A stretch of DNA of 64,000 nucleotides from Thiodiazotropha sp040506195 (GTDB taxonomy: Bacteria; Pseudomonadota; Gammaproteobacteria; Chromatiales; Chromatiaceae). The notes under the pieces are model-generated. The model was given only the letters and a program-made list of their open reading frames with translations. It made no database searches and was not told the DNA's origin. Below are positions 53,181-61,873 of the stretch, piece after piece. Position 1 is the first letter of the stretch; each line of letters begins with the position of its first letter. The stretch covers positions 434,001 to 498,000 of the forward strand of contig JBEVXH010000004.1 of NCBI GenBank assembly GCA_040506195.1. The letters run 5' to 3'. The translations under genes were made by a program, and so were the position numbers.

Positions 53181-54272
53181 TCAATCGTTTGATAAATAGG
53201 AGGGGCGTTTCCAAATTCCTCTATCAAACATACGCTGAGTAGCTTCAGCGACAACCTTGTCGTTTTCATCATGTTTTAATGGTGGATCGATTAAGCAACG
53301 GTTTTGTTCATATAAAGGCTTATCATAGATTAGACGAAATTGTTCTGTTCTAAGATCCTTTAACCAATTACCCCAGCGTGATCGCGCACGATATTGACGT
53401 AATGCCTCTATATCGATGATTGCACCTGAATAGGAGGCAGTGCCGCCTGCCTTATGATTGGATATCACTCGGCCCTGATAGTCGACAATCATTGAGTTTC
53501 CACCAAAGGTATCAATGGGGAACTGCGATTCAGGCATGGGTGCGTATGATGCAGGATTTGGCGCAATGACATACATGGTATTATCCAGTGCTCTCGCGCG
53601 ATTTTGAATTTCCCAAAGGCCATTCGCCACATAGGGTTCAGGATAGCTGGGGCGGTAAACAATCTCAGCTCCATTCATCGCCAGACCTCGTGATGTTTCC
53701 GGATAACTCCCTTCCATACAGATGATACAGCCTATGCGTCCGATTTCTGTTTCGGCTACCGGAAAGAATGCATCTAGTCCCGTACCATAAAGTTCAGTCC
53801 AACGCTCCCAAACATCGTGGGGGACGGTGGAATGTTCTCTAGCAAATACCTGCATTTTATAATGCACATGAATGACCTCGCCCTTAGGATCGATAACAAA
53901 TGCGCAGTTGAAAAAACGCTCAGAAAACTTTGGGTGCTTGGCTTTTGCCTGCGCAATAATGAAAGCGTCTAGGTCTCTGGCAAGTTCTCCGAGATATTCG
54001 GTTTCTTTACCGGGAATATCTATTGCAGATCGCTCAACATAATCCACATGGTCCCAGTCAAAAATCTCATCGGTGAATCCCTGAAGAGCACCCTCGGGAA
54101 TGGTTATCAGTTTTACTGGAAGATCAATTGCAGATAGCCAGACAGCAGCTCTACTGAGTTCTGCAATATGATCGAGATTGCGAATGATATCATCACGTTT
54201 GTGAGCGCCTTGTATAACGGGCTGTAAAGCGAGTGCCATATATTGCTTAATAGGATCAATCTTATTTGGCAT
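53181..54272 (-). CDS. Nitrilase-superfamily carbon-nitrogen hydrolase
   Basis: 363 residues from ATG 54272 (MPNKIDPIKQYMALALQP); the frame extends 17 codons upstream. The catalytic triad is visible in order: Glu in LITIPEGALQGFTDE near residue 80, Lys in HVHYKMQVF near residue 135, and Cys in IGCIICMEGSYPETSRG near residue 175. The C-terminal NSMIVDYQGRVISNHKAGG region is usual. Substrate could be a nitrile, an amide or an N-carbamoyl compound. Divergent from the secreted NTF2-like gene with two dyads between, so it is probably part of the same regulon. Confidence 0.86.
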   Translation of the reverse strand: MPNKIDPIKQYMALALQPVIQGAHKRDDIIRNLDHIAELSRAAVWLSAIDLPVKLITIPEGALQGFTDEIFDWDHVDYVERSAIDIPGKETEYLGELARDLDAFIIAQAKAKHPKFSERFFNCAFVIDPKGEVIHVHYKMQVFAREHSTVPHDVWERWTELYGTGLDAFFPVAETEIGRIGCIICMEGSYPETSRGLAMNGAEIVYRPSYPEPYVANGLWEIQNRARALDNTMYVIAPNPASYAPMPESQFPIDTFGGNSMIVDYQGRVISNHKAGGTASYSGAIIDIEALRQYRARSRWGNWLKDLRTEQFRLIYDKPLYEQNRCLIDPPLKHDENDKVVAEATQRMFDRGIWKRPSYLSND

Positions 54273-54331
54273 GCCTGCTACTCCAGTGGTAGTTATATTT
54301 GCACTGACTATTTTTCTGCCCAATCCCTTGG

Positions 54332-54411
54332 CTCACAACTACCCGAACGGGTGGTTGTGTGAGTTAGCCAGGTTTACTAATAATGAATTAACCCGATTAA
54401 TGAATCGTTAA
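54332..54411. promoter_or_regulatory. Two dyads in the divergent nitrilase/oxidase-cluster promoter region
   Basis: Dyad 1: CTCACAACTACCCG-AA-CGGGTGGTTGTGTGAG (54332-54363), nearly perfect with one bulge. Dyad 2: TTAACCCGATT / AATCGTTAA around AATG (54388-54411). Both lie between the divergent starts at 54272 and 54561 and could be operators for the regulator at 52341 or another protein. Confidence 0.5.
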
Positions 54412-54560
54412 CTAACCGAGTTACCCATAAAAAGCAGGCACCTCCTAATGAGATTAACTGGGGGATAGTAATGTCATGGATAAAACGAACTGCACCTTTT
54501 ATCAAGGTATTTCACCGAGAAGTGTTGTGCCGTAATGAGGAAGAAGACATAGGAGGATGT

Positions 54561-55550
54561 ATGAAAATACGAGACTTCGCAAAATCCTTGATTGCTGTAT
54601 TATTATTGTCTTTTGTTGTTATAAAACCAATACTCGCGGATGAAATAACCGTTTTAAAGGAAAGCAGGGAAGACTTCCAGTCAATATTGAAGACTACCAA
54701 AGATTATTATGCCGCATGGTCATACACACAAAAAGACACGATATATGATCAGGCCGGTGTTTATTATTCAAAGCATCCAGACAATGTCTACTGGGATCCT
54801 TTGCCGCCACTAGAAGGTCATAGAGGCTGGGGACAATATAAAGATGTAATTGAAAAGGTATGGCTGCCCGCCGGGATGGTGGCGGCAGGTATCTTATTTG
54901 CAAATGATGGTTCCTTTCAAGCTTGGCGTTATGGCGATGTGATTTGGTCAACCTCTAACTGTATTGTACATGCTCAATACAAGGGGGGTATGAGTCGGAC
55001 GATGCCTTGTCGCGGTACTCAAATTTGGAGCCATGAAAAAGGAAAGTGGGTTGTTCAGCATGAACACTTTTCGGCAACCATAAATCCAAGCGGCAAGTTG
55101 TTCAAGATTACCGACCATAAAAAACAGATTTCAGATTCAAGTGAGGAGTTTAATCAATTAAGTCAAAGGTTGTTAGGTGAGTGGTCAAAAGATCTCCCAT
55201 CGAATATTGGTGTAAAACTAAAAAAACACTATTTCAGTGATTTGCCGATCCGAGTTTACATGCCTTGGGCGCCCCATGACGGATTCCAAACATGGAGTCA
55301 GTTTGAGCAGGGATTGGAGGAATATGTCAGTTTAACGGCTAAAAAAATAGAGATCACACCACGAGGAGATATAGAGGTGAACATGCGGGGGGGTATTGCT
55401 TGGACAACCTCGACTCTAAATATTGATTTTCAACAGCTCGATGATACTCACGTATTAGGTAATGGCAGGCAAACACTTATCTGGATTAAGAAAAAAAATA
55501 AGTGGCTAGTTGTTCACGAACATCTTTCAATTCCTATCGTAGGAGAATAA
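54561..55550 (+). CDS. Exported tandem NTF2-like (SnoaL-like) protein
   Basis: 329 residues from ATG 54561, chosen because AGGAGG sits just upstream and it opens a signal peptide (MKIRDFAKSLIAVLLLSFVV, then KPILA-DE). Two repeats with the same pattern follow: first NTF2-like unit with YYSKHPDNVYWDPLPPLEGH and IWSHEKGKWVVQHEHFS, second with FSDLPIRVYMPWAPHDGF and LIWIKKKNKWLVVHEHLS. Each has the cone-shaped NTF2 fold signature ending in a VxHEHxS strand. Enzyme or binding role unknown. First gene of a four-gene plus-strand set with short gaps; stop to next start is three bases. Confidence 0.8.
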   Translation: MKIRDFAKSLIAVLLLSFVVIKPILADEITVLKESREDFQSILKTTKDYYAAWSYTQKDTIYDQAGVYYSKHPDNVYWDPLPPLEGHRGWGQYKDVIEKVWLPAGMVAAGILFANDGSFQAWRYGDVIWSTSNCIVHAQYKGGMSRTMPCRGTQIWSHEKGKWVVQHEHFSATINPSGKLFKITDHKKQISDSSEEFNQLSQRLLGEWSKDLPSNIGVKLKKHYFSDLPIRVYMPWAPHDGFQTWSQFEQGLEEYVSLTAKKIEITPRGDIEVNMRGGIAWTTSTLNIDFQQLDDTHVLGNGRQTLIWIKKKNKWLVVHEHLSIPIVGE

Positions 55551-55553
55551 ACA

Positions 55554-56363
55554 ATGACCTGCCTTAACGGCAAAACAATACTAGTTACAGGTGCTGCGAG
55601 TGGTATCGGAGCGAGTTGCGCCAGGCTATCAGCTGAGTCAGGTGCAACTGTCGTTCTAGCAGATATTGATGACAAAGGTGGTCTGTCTGTAACTGAAGAA
55701 ATTATTGATAATGGTGGTAGAGCAGAGTTTCGACATCTTGATGTTAGTTCAGAAGTTGAGTGGAGTTCTATGATTAACAAGATCATCGAGACATATGAAG
55801 GTCTTGATGTCCTGGTGAACAATGCCGGTATTGCCTTAATCAAACCTATCGAAGCAACAACACTTGAAGAGTGGCATAACTTATCCCGGGTTAATATCGA
55901 TAGTGTTTTTCTCGGAATGAAGCATGCCTTACCTGCTCTTAAAAAGCGTTCTATGTCTCATGCGGCTGGAGGGTCTGTAATCAATATGTCATCTGCTGTG
56001 GGTCTAGTAGGGATTCCAGGAGCACTTGGGTACACCATGACAAAGGCTGCGGTTAGGCATATGTCCAAGTCTGCGGCCATTGAGTTTGCAGAGATGGGAT
56101 ACAACATACGAGTCAATTCTGTTCATCCCGGTTTAATAAAAACTCCCATGGCTGATAGTATTTACGAGGTCTGGGCACAATCTGGAGTTTTCGGGACAGA
56201 CGACATTAGTCAGATTGAAAGGATCATGACCGAAGCCCACCCCCTTGGGCGTCATGGTATGCCTGAGGATATTGCAAATACGGTGGTTTTCCTAGCATCG
56301 GATGATTCAAGCTACATGACCGGTGCAGAAATGGTCGTTGATGGCGGTTTTGTCGCGAAGTAA
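55554..56363 (+). CDS. Short-chain dehydrogenase/reductase (SDR)
   Basis: 269 residues. Cofactor loop TGAASGIGASCARL near residue 12, NNAGIAL around residue 89, catalytic Ser in INMSSAVGLVG near residue 144, and YTMTKAAVRH with Tyr and Lys near residue 160. Asp in VLADIDD after the second strand suggests NAD over NADP. Substrate is an alcohol or ketone, not predictable further. Three bases behind the NTF2-like gene; 10 bases before the cytochrome c gene. Confidence 0.9.
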   Translation: MTCLNGKTILVTGAASGIGASCARLSAESGATVVLADIDDKGGLSVTEEIIDNGGRAEFRHLDVSSEVEWSSMINKIIETYEGLDVLVNNAGIALIKPIEATTLEEWHNLSRVNIDSVFLGMKHALPALKKRSMSHAAGGSVINMSSAVGLVGIPGALGYTMTKAAVRHMSKSAAIEFAEMGYNIRVNSVHPGLIKTPMADSIYEVWAQSGVFGTDDISQIERIMTEAHPLGRHGMPEDIANTVVFLASDDSSYMTGAEMVVDGGFVAK

Positions 56364-56373
56364 GGGAGGAGCA

Positions 56374-56694
56374 ATGTATACAAAACTCATATTGAAATTA
56401 TGTCTAATTTTAAGTGTGACCTTCGTGGCAATTTCATCAAATGTCTACTCAGAAAATAAAAATGCAGGACAAGAAAAATTACTAACATGCGTGGCCTGCC
56501 ATGGAGCGGATGGCATAGGTAAATCGCCCCAATATCCGAATCTTAAGGGTCAGAAGTTACCCTATCTTATAAAACAATTGAAAGCATTTAGGTCTGGAGA
56601 GCGTAATGCGCCTGATATGGCTCGCATGGCAAGAATGCTCACGGACGAGGAGATCGCCTATGTGGCGGGATACTATTCCGAATTAAGCGATTAA
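56374..56694 (+). CDS. Periplasmic monohaem cytochrome c (class I)
   Basis: 106 residues from ATG 56374 with GGAGG-type site upstream; signal peptide MYTKLILKLCLILSVTFVAI, cleavage near VYS-EN. Haem is attached at LTCVACHGADGIG and the distal Met is in MARMARML. Cytochrome c553-like length. It probably accepts electrons from the FAD oxidase that follows. Gap to the oxidase is 63 bases. Confidence 0.9.
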   Translation: MYTKLILKLCLILSVTFVAISSNVYSENKNAGQEKLLTCVACHGADGIGKSPQYPNLKGQKLPYLIKQLKAFRSGERNAPDMARMARMLTDEEIAYVAGYYSELSD

Positions 56695-56757
56695 TTTACG
56701 GATCTTTAGCAACTATGATTTACAGTATTCGAATCTCTACTTAAAGAAATGCAGGCT

Positions 56758-58251
56758 ATGAACGATCATAAACTATCACGACGATTGGCAATGAAAAAAC
56801 TAGTAGCAATGAGTGCTTTAGGGGTCGTTGGCGCTTTTCGCTCGAGGTCAGTGTTTTCTACAACTAACAATAGGGTTATTCAAGGAGTTAGCGGAAAAAT
56901 TATTTATAAAGATAATGAATATTATGAGTTATGGCGTCAGTCTATGGTATGGCATCTCTCAAAGCCAAATCGTTATCCCGATGTCATCGTGAAACCACAA
57001 TCGGTAAAAGAGGTGGCATCAGCGGTTAAGCATGCCGCAAAAAACTCTCTTAGGATTGCGGTCAGAAGCGGAGGGCATAATTCAACAGGCTCCTCCTTAA
57101 GGAATGGGGGCATGTTATTGGATCTGTCAGGGATGAGTGAATTAGATATTGATGAACAAAAAAAAATAGCATCTGTTCAGCCAGGCGTTAGAAGCGATCA
57201 GTTGGTAAGGGCAACGAGGGAAAAAGGATTAAGTTTTCCTGTACCACATTGTACCTCTGTTGGGATCAGTGGATTTGTGATGGGTGGGGGAATTGGTTGG
57301 AATTATCCGCAATATGGAGGAATGGCTACCTTCTCTATCGTAGGTGCAGAAGTTATTATAGCAAATGGGGAGCGTTTAATTGTGAGTGAAAATCATCACT
57401 CAGATCTATTGTGGGCTGTGCGTGGTGCGGGGCCAGGATTTTTTGGAGTCGTTACGCGACTTTTTCTTAAACTATACTCAGTCCCCAAGTCAATAATGGC
57501 AAGTTCATATATATTTCCCCTTCAAGAACTTCAAACAGTAACCTCAATTCTAGATAAGATCAAGAAAGATGGATCCGTAAGAGAGAGAGTCGAAATTCTT
57601 GCTGTTTTAATGCACCATCCTGATGTGCCTGTCGATGAGCAGCCTGAGAAATCTAAAATATGTTTTGTTACAGCGTTTGCATTTGAGCAGTCAGAAAATG
57701 ATGGTAGGAAATTGTTAGAACCATTCTCTAGATCAGGTTTATCAGCTAAGTCTGTAGTTAAAAGTGAGTTTCAGTCGTTTACGTTTGAAGACTTATACGA
57801 CAAATTCTTCAGCCTGGAAGATCCGGCAGGGCGCATGGCACGTTATGGGGCTGACAATATTTTAACAAATAGAGGCAATGAAGCGTTAGCCGCTATGACT
57901 GAGCATCTTAAAAATGCACCTTCAAAAGATACTCATGTACTGGCTGCTTGGGGATTGAATCTAAAGCCGAGAGAAGATGCTTGCTTTTCTGGCATAGGTG
58001 ACTGCTTTGTAGGATGCTACTCAATCTGGGATGGTGAAGAAAATGACCAGGTTAACAGGAATTGGTTGAAACAATCACAACCAATAATCGATCAGTTTGC
58101 CAATAGTCATTACGTTAATGAGATAAATGGGGAAGGAAATCCGAATCGATATCGAAAGTGTTACTCTGAGAATAATTGGAAACAGCTGCAGCAATTGAGG
58201 AAAAAATATGACCCGGAAGGAGTGTTTCATTCATTTTTAGGTCACAGTTAA
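56758..58251 (+). CDS. FAD-linked oxidase (berberine-bridge/PCMH type) with Tat-like signal
   Basis: 497 residues from ATG 56758 (MNDHKLSRRLAMKKLVAMSA), or ATG 56749. The N-terminal SRRLAMKKL followed by a hydrophobic stretch resembles a twin-arginine signal, so periplasmic export with FAD bound is likely. The PCMH FAD domain has RSGGHNSTGSS, with His as the likely 8-alpha-histidyl-FAD site, and GGGIGWNYPQYGGMA where sugar oxidases have a second, cysteinyl link that is absent here. The substrate domain ends with the BBE-like FHSFLGHS. It may oxidise an alcohol or sugar, passing electrons to the cytochrome c next to it. Confidence 0.85.
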   Translation: MNDHKLSRRLAMKKLVAMSALGVVGAFRSRSVFSTTNNRVIQGVSGKIIYKDNEYYELWRQSMVWHLSKPNRYPDVIVKPQSVKEVASAVKHAAKNSLRIAVRSGGHNSTGSSLRNGGMLLDLSGMSELDIDEQKKIASVQPGVRSDQLVRATREKGLSFPVPHCTSVGISGFVMGGGIGWNYPQYGGMATFSIVGAEVIIANGERLIVSENHHSDLLWAVRGAGPGFFGVVTRLFLKLYSVPKSIMASSYIFPLQELQTVTSILDKIKKDGSVRERVEILAVLMHHPDVPVDEQPEKSKICFVTAFAFEQSENDGRKLLEPFSRSGLSAKSVVKSEFQSFTFEDLYDKFFSLEDPAGRMARYGADNILTNRGNEALAAMTEHLKNAPSKDTHVLAAWGLNLKPREDACFSGIGDCFVGCYSIWDGEENDQVNRNWLKQSQPIIDQFANSHYVNEINGEGNPNRYRKCYSENNWKQLQQLRKKYDPEGVFHSFLGHS

Positions 58252-58437
58252 TGCGTTTCTAAAGCCACCAATGCGAATAAATATTCAAGTGCGTTACTCA
58301 TATTTTAACAAGTGCTGATTTAAAGGAAGAATTGATGAAATACCCGAAATAATTAACATAATTAGCTCTATAATGAATGAATATATAGAAAATAATCTGC
58401 TTAAAAAAATATTCAGGGTCTCACAATTTTACAAATT
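58252..58437. other. AT-rich junction before the hdrB fragment
   Basis: No gene; about 186 bases, then the duplicated hdrB terminator. Marks the right edge of the AT-rich island. Confidence 0.5.
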
Positions 58438-58785
58438 CTCCAAAGCAAAAAAGCCCGCCTAAGCGGGCTTTCAGAACCGAAGCTAGATCGCCTTATTATT
58501 TGTTGGCGATCTCCTATATTTGTTTGGCGGGAAACACCTGGCCGTTGAGGACAGCATCCGCAGCGCTGCGCCCGAAAGCGACGCTCATCAATGTGGAGTA
58601 GTAGACCACCGGCATATTGAACTTGGTGCCGTAGGTCTCGTTGATGTTGCCCTGGTAGCTCTCCACGTTGGCCTGACATAGGGGGCAGGGGGTGACGATC
58701 ATGTCGGCGCCGTTGTCGTAGGCTGCTTCGATGAAGCTCTTGATCATCTCCTGAGACTTCTCCGGTTCGGCGAACGCCGAATCTT
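58438..58785 (-). pseudogene. 3' fragment of hdrB with its terminator, duplicated
   Basis: Corresponds to 60157-60507, i.e. the last quarter of hdrB plus the terminator. Compared with the intact gene it has an early TAG (after AKQI) and no start; similarity begins abruptly near 58785. The minus-strand terminator AAAGCCCGC-CTAA-GCGGGCTTT (58450-58471) is preserved. The 78 residues still readable match HdrB around CPLCQANVESYQGN and YYSTLMSVAFGR. A dead copy left by a duplication. Confidence 0.92.
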
Positions 58786-59051
58786 GGCGCGATATTACAG
58801 TTTCTCACCTAGCGTATTTTATCAAAACCAGAGAGTACCAGGGTATCAGTGTATGCTGAGATGATGGTGTGCCTGATACTAAGAAATTATTCCCATATGG
58901 TTTCACTTGGTTTTCGGAAATGTTGTTCTTATCCCCATTTTCATCTTTCACTAAAGAATCCCGCTACAAAGCCGATTACTAACGGAGTAAAGAAGAAATA
59001 ACTTGTTTATCAACTATTGAACCATCAATTTGTGAGAATCAGGAGCTTTTC

Positions 59052-59984
59052 ATGGGCGCCGAAACCAAATTCCGCCTGGTGACCAGAAGTGATTTTGACG
59101 GACTGGTATGTGCCGTTTTACTGAAACATTTGGAAATCATCGAAGATATAAAATTTGTCCATCCCAAGGATATGCAGGATGGTAAAATCGACATCTCCGC
59201 TAGCGATGTCACCACCAATCTTCCCTATGTTGAGGGTGTCCATCTGGCTTTCGACCATCACTCGTCAGAAATCATACGCAACGAGCAGCGGGACAATCAT
59301 ATCATCGACCCGGATGCCCCATCTGCCGCACGAGTGGTCTGGCGCCATTATGGCGGTCATGATGTGTTCCCAACAAAGTGGGATGAGATGATGGAAGCAG
59401 TGGACAAAGGCGATGCTGCTCAGTTTAATATGGAAGAGGTACTCGAACCCAGGGGATGGGAATTACTCAACTTCCTGATGGATGCGCGTACCGGCCTTGG
59501 CCGTTTCCATGATTTCCGCATCTCCAACTACGCTCTGATGATGGACCTGATAGACGCCTGCAAGGACCACACCATCGATGAAATCATCGTGCTTCCAGAC
59601 GTAAAAGAGCGGGTCGACCTCTATTTTGAACAGGCTGCCAAATTCAAGGAACAGATCAAGCGCTGCGCCACTGTGCATGAAAATCTCGTGGTACTCGATC
59701 TGCGCAATGAGGAGCAGATTTGGGCGGGTAACCGCTTCATCATCTATGCCCTCTATCCCCAGTGCAACATTTCCATCCATGTGCTCTGGGGACTGAAACA
59801 GCAGAATACCGTCTTTGCGACAGGCAAATCGATCTTCGACCGCAGCTCAACAACCAATGTGGGCGAACTGATGCTCAAATACGGCGGTGGCGGTCATCAG
59901 GCCGCAGGTACATGCCAAGTGGAAAACAGCCAGGCCGAAGAGATCCTGCAAGCATTGATCAAACAGATTACAAGCGACGGCTGA
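59052..59984 (+). CDS. DHH-family phosphoesterase (exopolyphosphatase-like)
   Basis: 310 residues. N-terminal DHH module with RSDFDGLVCAVLLK, and AFDHHSSE in place of the DHH triad; C-terminal DHHA1 domain with GGGGHQAAGTCQV near residue 283. The metal ligands (Asp, His, His) are present. Similar proteins hydrolyse short polyphosphate, pApA, or oligonucleotides; c-di-AMP is unusual in this group. No signal peptide. It sits alone between the hdrB fragment and hdrB, opposite in direction to hdrB. The ribosome site is AGGAG. Confidence 0.88.
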   Translation: MGAETKFRLVTRSDFDGLVCAVLLKHLEIIEDIKFVHPKDMQDGKIDISASDVTTNLPYVEGVHLAFDHHSSEIIRNEQRDNHIIDPDAPSAARVVWRHYGGHDVFPTKWDEMMEAVDKGDAAQFNMEEVLEPRGWELLNFLMDARTGLGRFHDFRISNYALMMDLIDACKDHTIDEIIVLPDVKERVDLYFEQAAKFKEQIKRCATVHENLVVLDLRNEEQIWAGNRFIIYALYPQCNISIHVLWGLKQQNTVFATGKSIFDRSSTTNVGELMLKYGGGGHQAAGTCQVENSQAEEILQALIKQITSDG

Positions 59985-60170
59985 ACATCAAGAAACCTCT
60001 GATTGATTCTGGAACGTGTGAGTGGTGAGATGAAATGTTACCTATTAGCCTGCTATAAGGGTAAGCTGGATGAGCGCCTTGCTCCATGAGCAGTGGGCGA
60101 CACATATAATATTGAACACTACCTTAAAGATTTAAATTCGCACGCCATTGCTGATTCCCCAAAGTAAAAA

Positions 60171-60192
60171 AAAGCCCGCCTAAGCGGGCTTT
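60171..60192 (-). terminator. Rho-independent terminator of the qmoB-hdrCB transcript
   Basis: AAAGCCCGC-CTAA-GCGGGCTTT read on the minus strand, followed by a run of T. About 25 bases past the hdrB stop. Identical hairpin at 58450-58471. Confidence 0.9.
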
Positions 60193-60216
60193 CAAAACCG
60201 AAGCTGGATCGCCTTA

Positions 60217-61116
60217 TTATTTGTTGGCGATCTCCTCCAGTTGCTTGGCCGGAATTACCTGGCCGTTGAGGGCGGCGTCAGCGGCATTGCGGCCGAAGGC
60301 GACACTCATCAATGTAGAGTAATAAACCACCGGCATGTTGAACTTGGTGCCGTAGGTCTCGTTGATGTTGTCCTGGTAGATCTCCACGTTGGCCTGGCAC
60401 AGGGGGCAGGGGGTGACGATCATGTCGGCGCCATTGTCGTAGGCCGCCTCGATGATGCCTTTGATCATCTCCTGGGACTTTTCCGGTTCGGAGAAGGCCA
60501 GGGCGCCGCCGCAGCACTGGACTTTCTTTTCGTAGCCGGGAATCGAATCGGCCCCGACGCTCTCTACGATTTTGTCCAGGTACTTGGGATTCTCGAAGGA
60601 CTCGCCGGCGATGCCGAAGGGGCGGTTGGTCTGACAGCCGACGTAACCGGCGATCTTGAGGCCCTCGAGGGGCTTTTTGACCTTGGATTTGATGGTGTCG
60701 AAACCGATATCCTCGACCAGCACTTCCACCATGTGGCGGACGTTGGACTCGCCCTTGTATTTCAGGCCTGCCTCGGAGAGGGCGGCGTTGGCGTCCTTGA
60801 ACATCTGCTCGTCTTCGTGCAGGCGCTCTTTGGCCTCACGGGTGGAGAGCCAGCAGGCGGCGCAGGTGGCGACGATCTCCTGGCCTGAGTTGTGCTCCTC
60901 GGATAGCGCGATGTTGCGGGCGGAGAGGGCCAGGCGGGGCAGTTCACCACCGCCGCCGTAGCCGATGGAGGCGCCGCAGCAGTTCCAGTCGGGGATCTCG
61001 TTGAGCTGGATGTCCAGCTCCTCGCACATGGTCTGCGCGGAGACTAAATAGTTGGAAGAGGTGGCTCCCTTCTGTGAGGAGCAACCCGGGTAGAATGAGA
61101 GTTCTATCTTAGCCAT
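60217..61116 (-). CDS. hdrB: Heterodisulfide reductase subunit B-like protein
   Basis: 299 residues. Two CCG domains, each with CCG-x(n)-C-type cysteines: first half with YPGCSSQKGAT, IPDWNCCGASIGYG and CAACWLSTREAKERL; second half with GYVGCQTNRP, KVQCCGGALAFSEPEK and IVTPCPLCQANVEIY. This domain holds non-cubane iron-sulfur clusters in methanogen HdrB. In sulfur bacteria HdrB and HdrC accompany Qmo proteins and link APS reductase to the quinone pool; here they replace the membrane subunit QmoC. It lies 14 bases after hdrC and is followed by a terminator. Confidence 0.9.
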   Translation of the reverse strand: MAKIELSFYPGCSSQKGATSSNYLVSAQTMCEELDIQLNEIPDWNCCGASIGYGGGGELPRLALSARNIALSEEHNSGQEIVATCAACWLSTREAKERLHEDEQMFKDANAALSEAGLKYKGESNVRHMVEVLVEDIGFDTIKSKVKKPLEGLKIAGYVGCQTNRPFGIAGESFENPKYLDKIVESVGADSIPGYEKKVQCCGGALAFSEPEKSQEMIKGIIEAAYDNGADMIVTPCPLCQANVEIYQDNINETYGTKFNMPVVYYSTLMSVAFGRNAADAALNGQVIPAKQLEEIANK

Positions 61117-61129
61117 GTCGGTCTGTTCC

Positions 61130-61753
61130 TCACTTCGCGTCTTGCAGATTGCCTTCTTCGATCTCCTGGGCCTTCTTCACCATGTTCTGGAAGCCGGAGA
61201 GATCCTTCACACTGTGTCCGCCAAAGAATTCCATGGCGTTCATGCGCTTGGCCTTCATCATGTTCTGGCCCAGTTTCTGATTCGCCATGGCGTTCTTGAC
61301 GCCCTGGCCGAAACCGTCCTTGAAATACATGGAGAGACCGAGTTTCAATTCATTGACGCGACCCTTCTTCATCAGGTTGTCCCAGAAGATCTGCGAAAAC
61401 TCGGCGGTGGGCTGCTTCTTCTGGGTCAGACCGAGACGCTTCGAGTAGACCGCCAGGCCGTGCATGATGTGGGTGATCGGCAGGCCGCGCGGGCAGCGTG
61501 CGATACAGTTGTAGCAGGAGGTGCACATCCACATGGAGTCGGTGCTCAGCACCTCTTCACGCTTGTTGGCGCGGATCATCATGAAGATCTCCTGCGGCGG
61601 ATGATCCCAATGCTTACCCAGCGGGCAGGAGCCGGAGCACACGCCGCACTGCATGCACATCTTGACCCATTCGCCCTCCTCCACATTCGCCTCAACTTCC
61701 TTGAGGAAGTCGCTGCGGTACTTTTCTATCATTGCGGTGTTTAAATCACTCAT
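61130..61753 (-). CDS. hdrC: Heterodisulfide reductase subunit C-like iron-sulfur protein
   Basis: 207 residues, start MSDLNTAMIEKYRSDFLKEV. Two [4Fe-4S] sites: CMQCGVCSGSCPLG near residue 35 and CTSCYNCIARCPRG near residue 78. No transmembrane segments, unlike QmoC, so it is a soluble HdrC-type. The ribosome site AGGGGAG precedes ATG 61753. It feeds electrons between QmoB and HdrB. A 120-base spacer with two hairpins separates it from qmoB, possibly setting different expression levels. Confidence 0.92.
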   Translation of the reverse strand: MSDLNTAMIEKYRSDFLKEVEANVEEGEWVKMCMQCGVCSGSCPLGKHWDHPPQEIFMMIRANKREEVLSTDSMWMCTSCYNCIARCPRGLPITHIMHGLAVYSKRLGLTQKKQPTAEFSQIFWDNLMKKGRVNELKLGLSMYFKDGFGQGVKNAMANQKLGQNMMKAKRMNAMEFFGGHSVKDLSGFQNMVKKAQEIEEGNLQDAK

Positions 61754-61767
61754 TTTTACTCCCCTTT

Positions 61768-61861
61768 GTAGGGTGTCCAGGGTGGTTGGCCAGGTCCACC
61801 CTACAAAAAGTAAAGTTGTTCAGGCCGTCCTTTCAGCGCAGGGCCTGCCGGGGCAGGCCCT
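61768..61861 (-). other. Two hairpins between qmoB and hdrC
   Basis: GTAGGGTG / CACCCTAC arms at 61768-61775 and 61797-61804 enclose a GC-rich loop, directly before the hdrC ribosome site. AGGGCCTGCC / GGCAGGCCCT at 61840-61861 is a perfect 10-bp stem right after the qmoB stop. Neither has a T-tract, so they are more likely processing or stability hairpins than terminators. Confidence 0.6.
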
Positions 61862-61873
61862 TGTCACCGTCGA

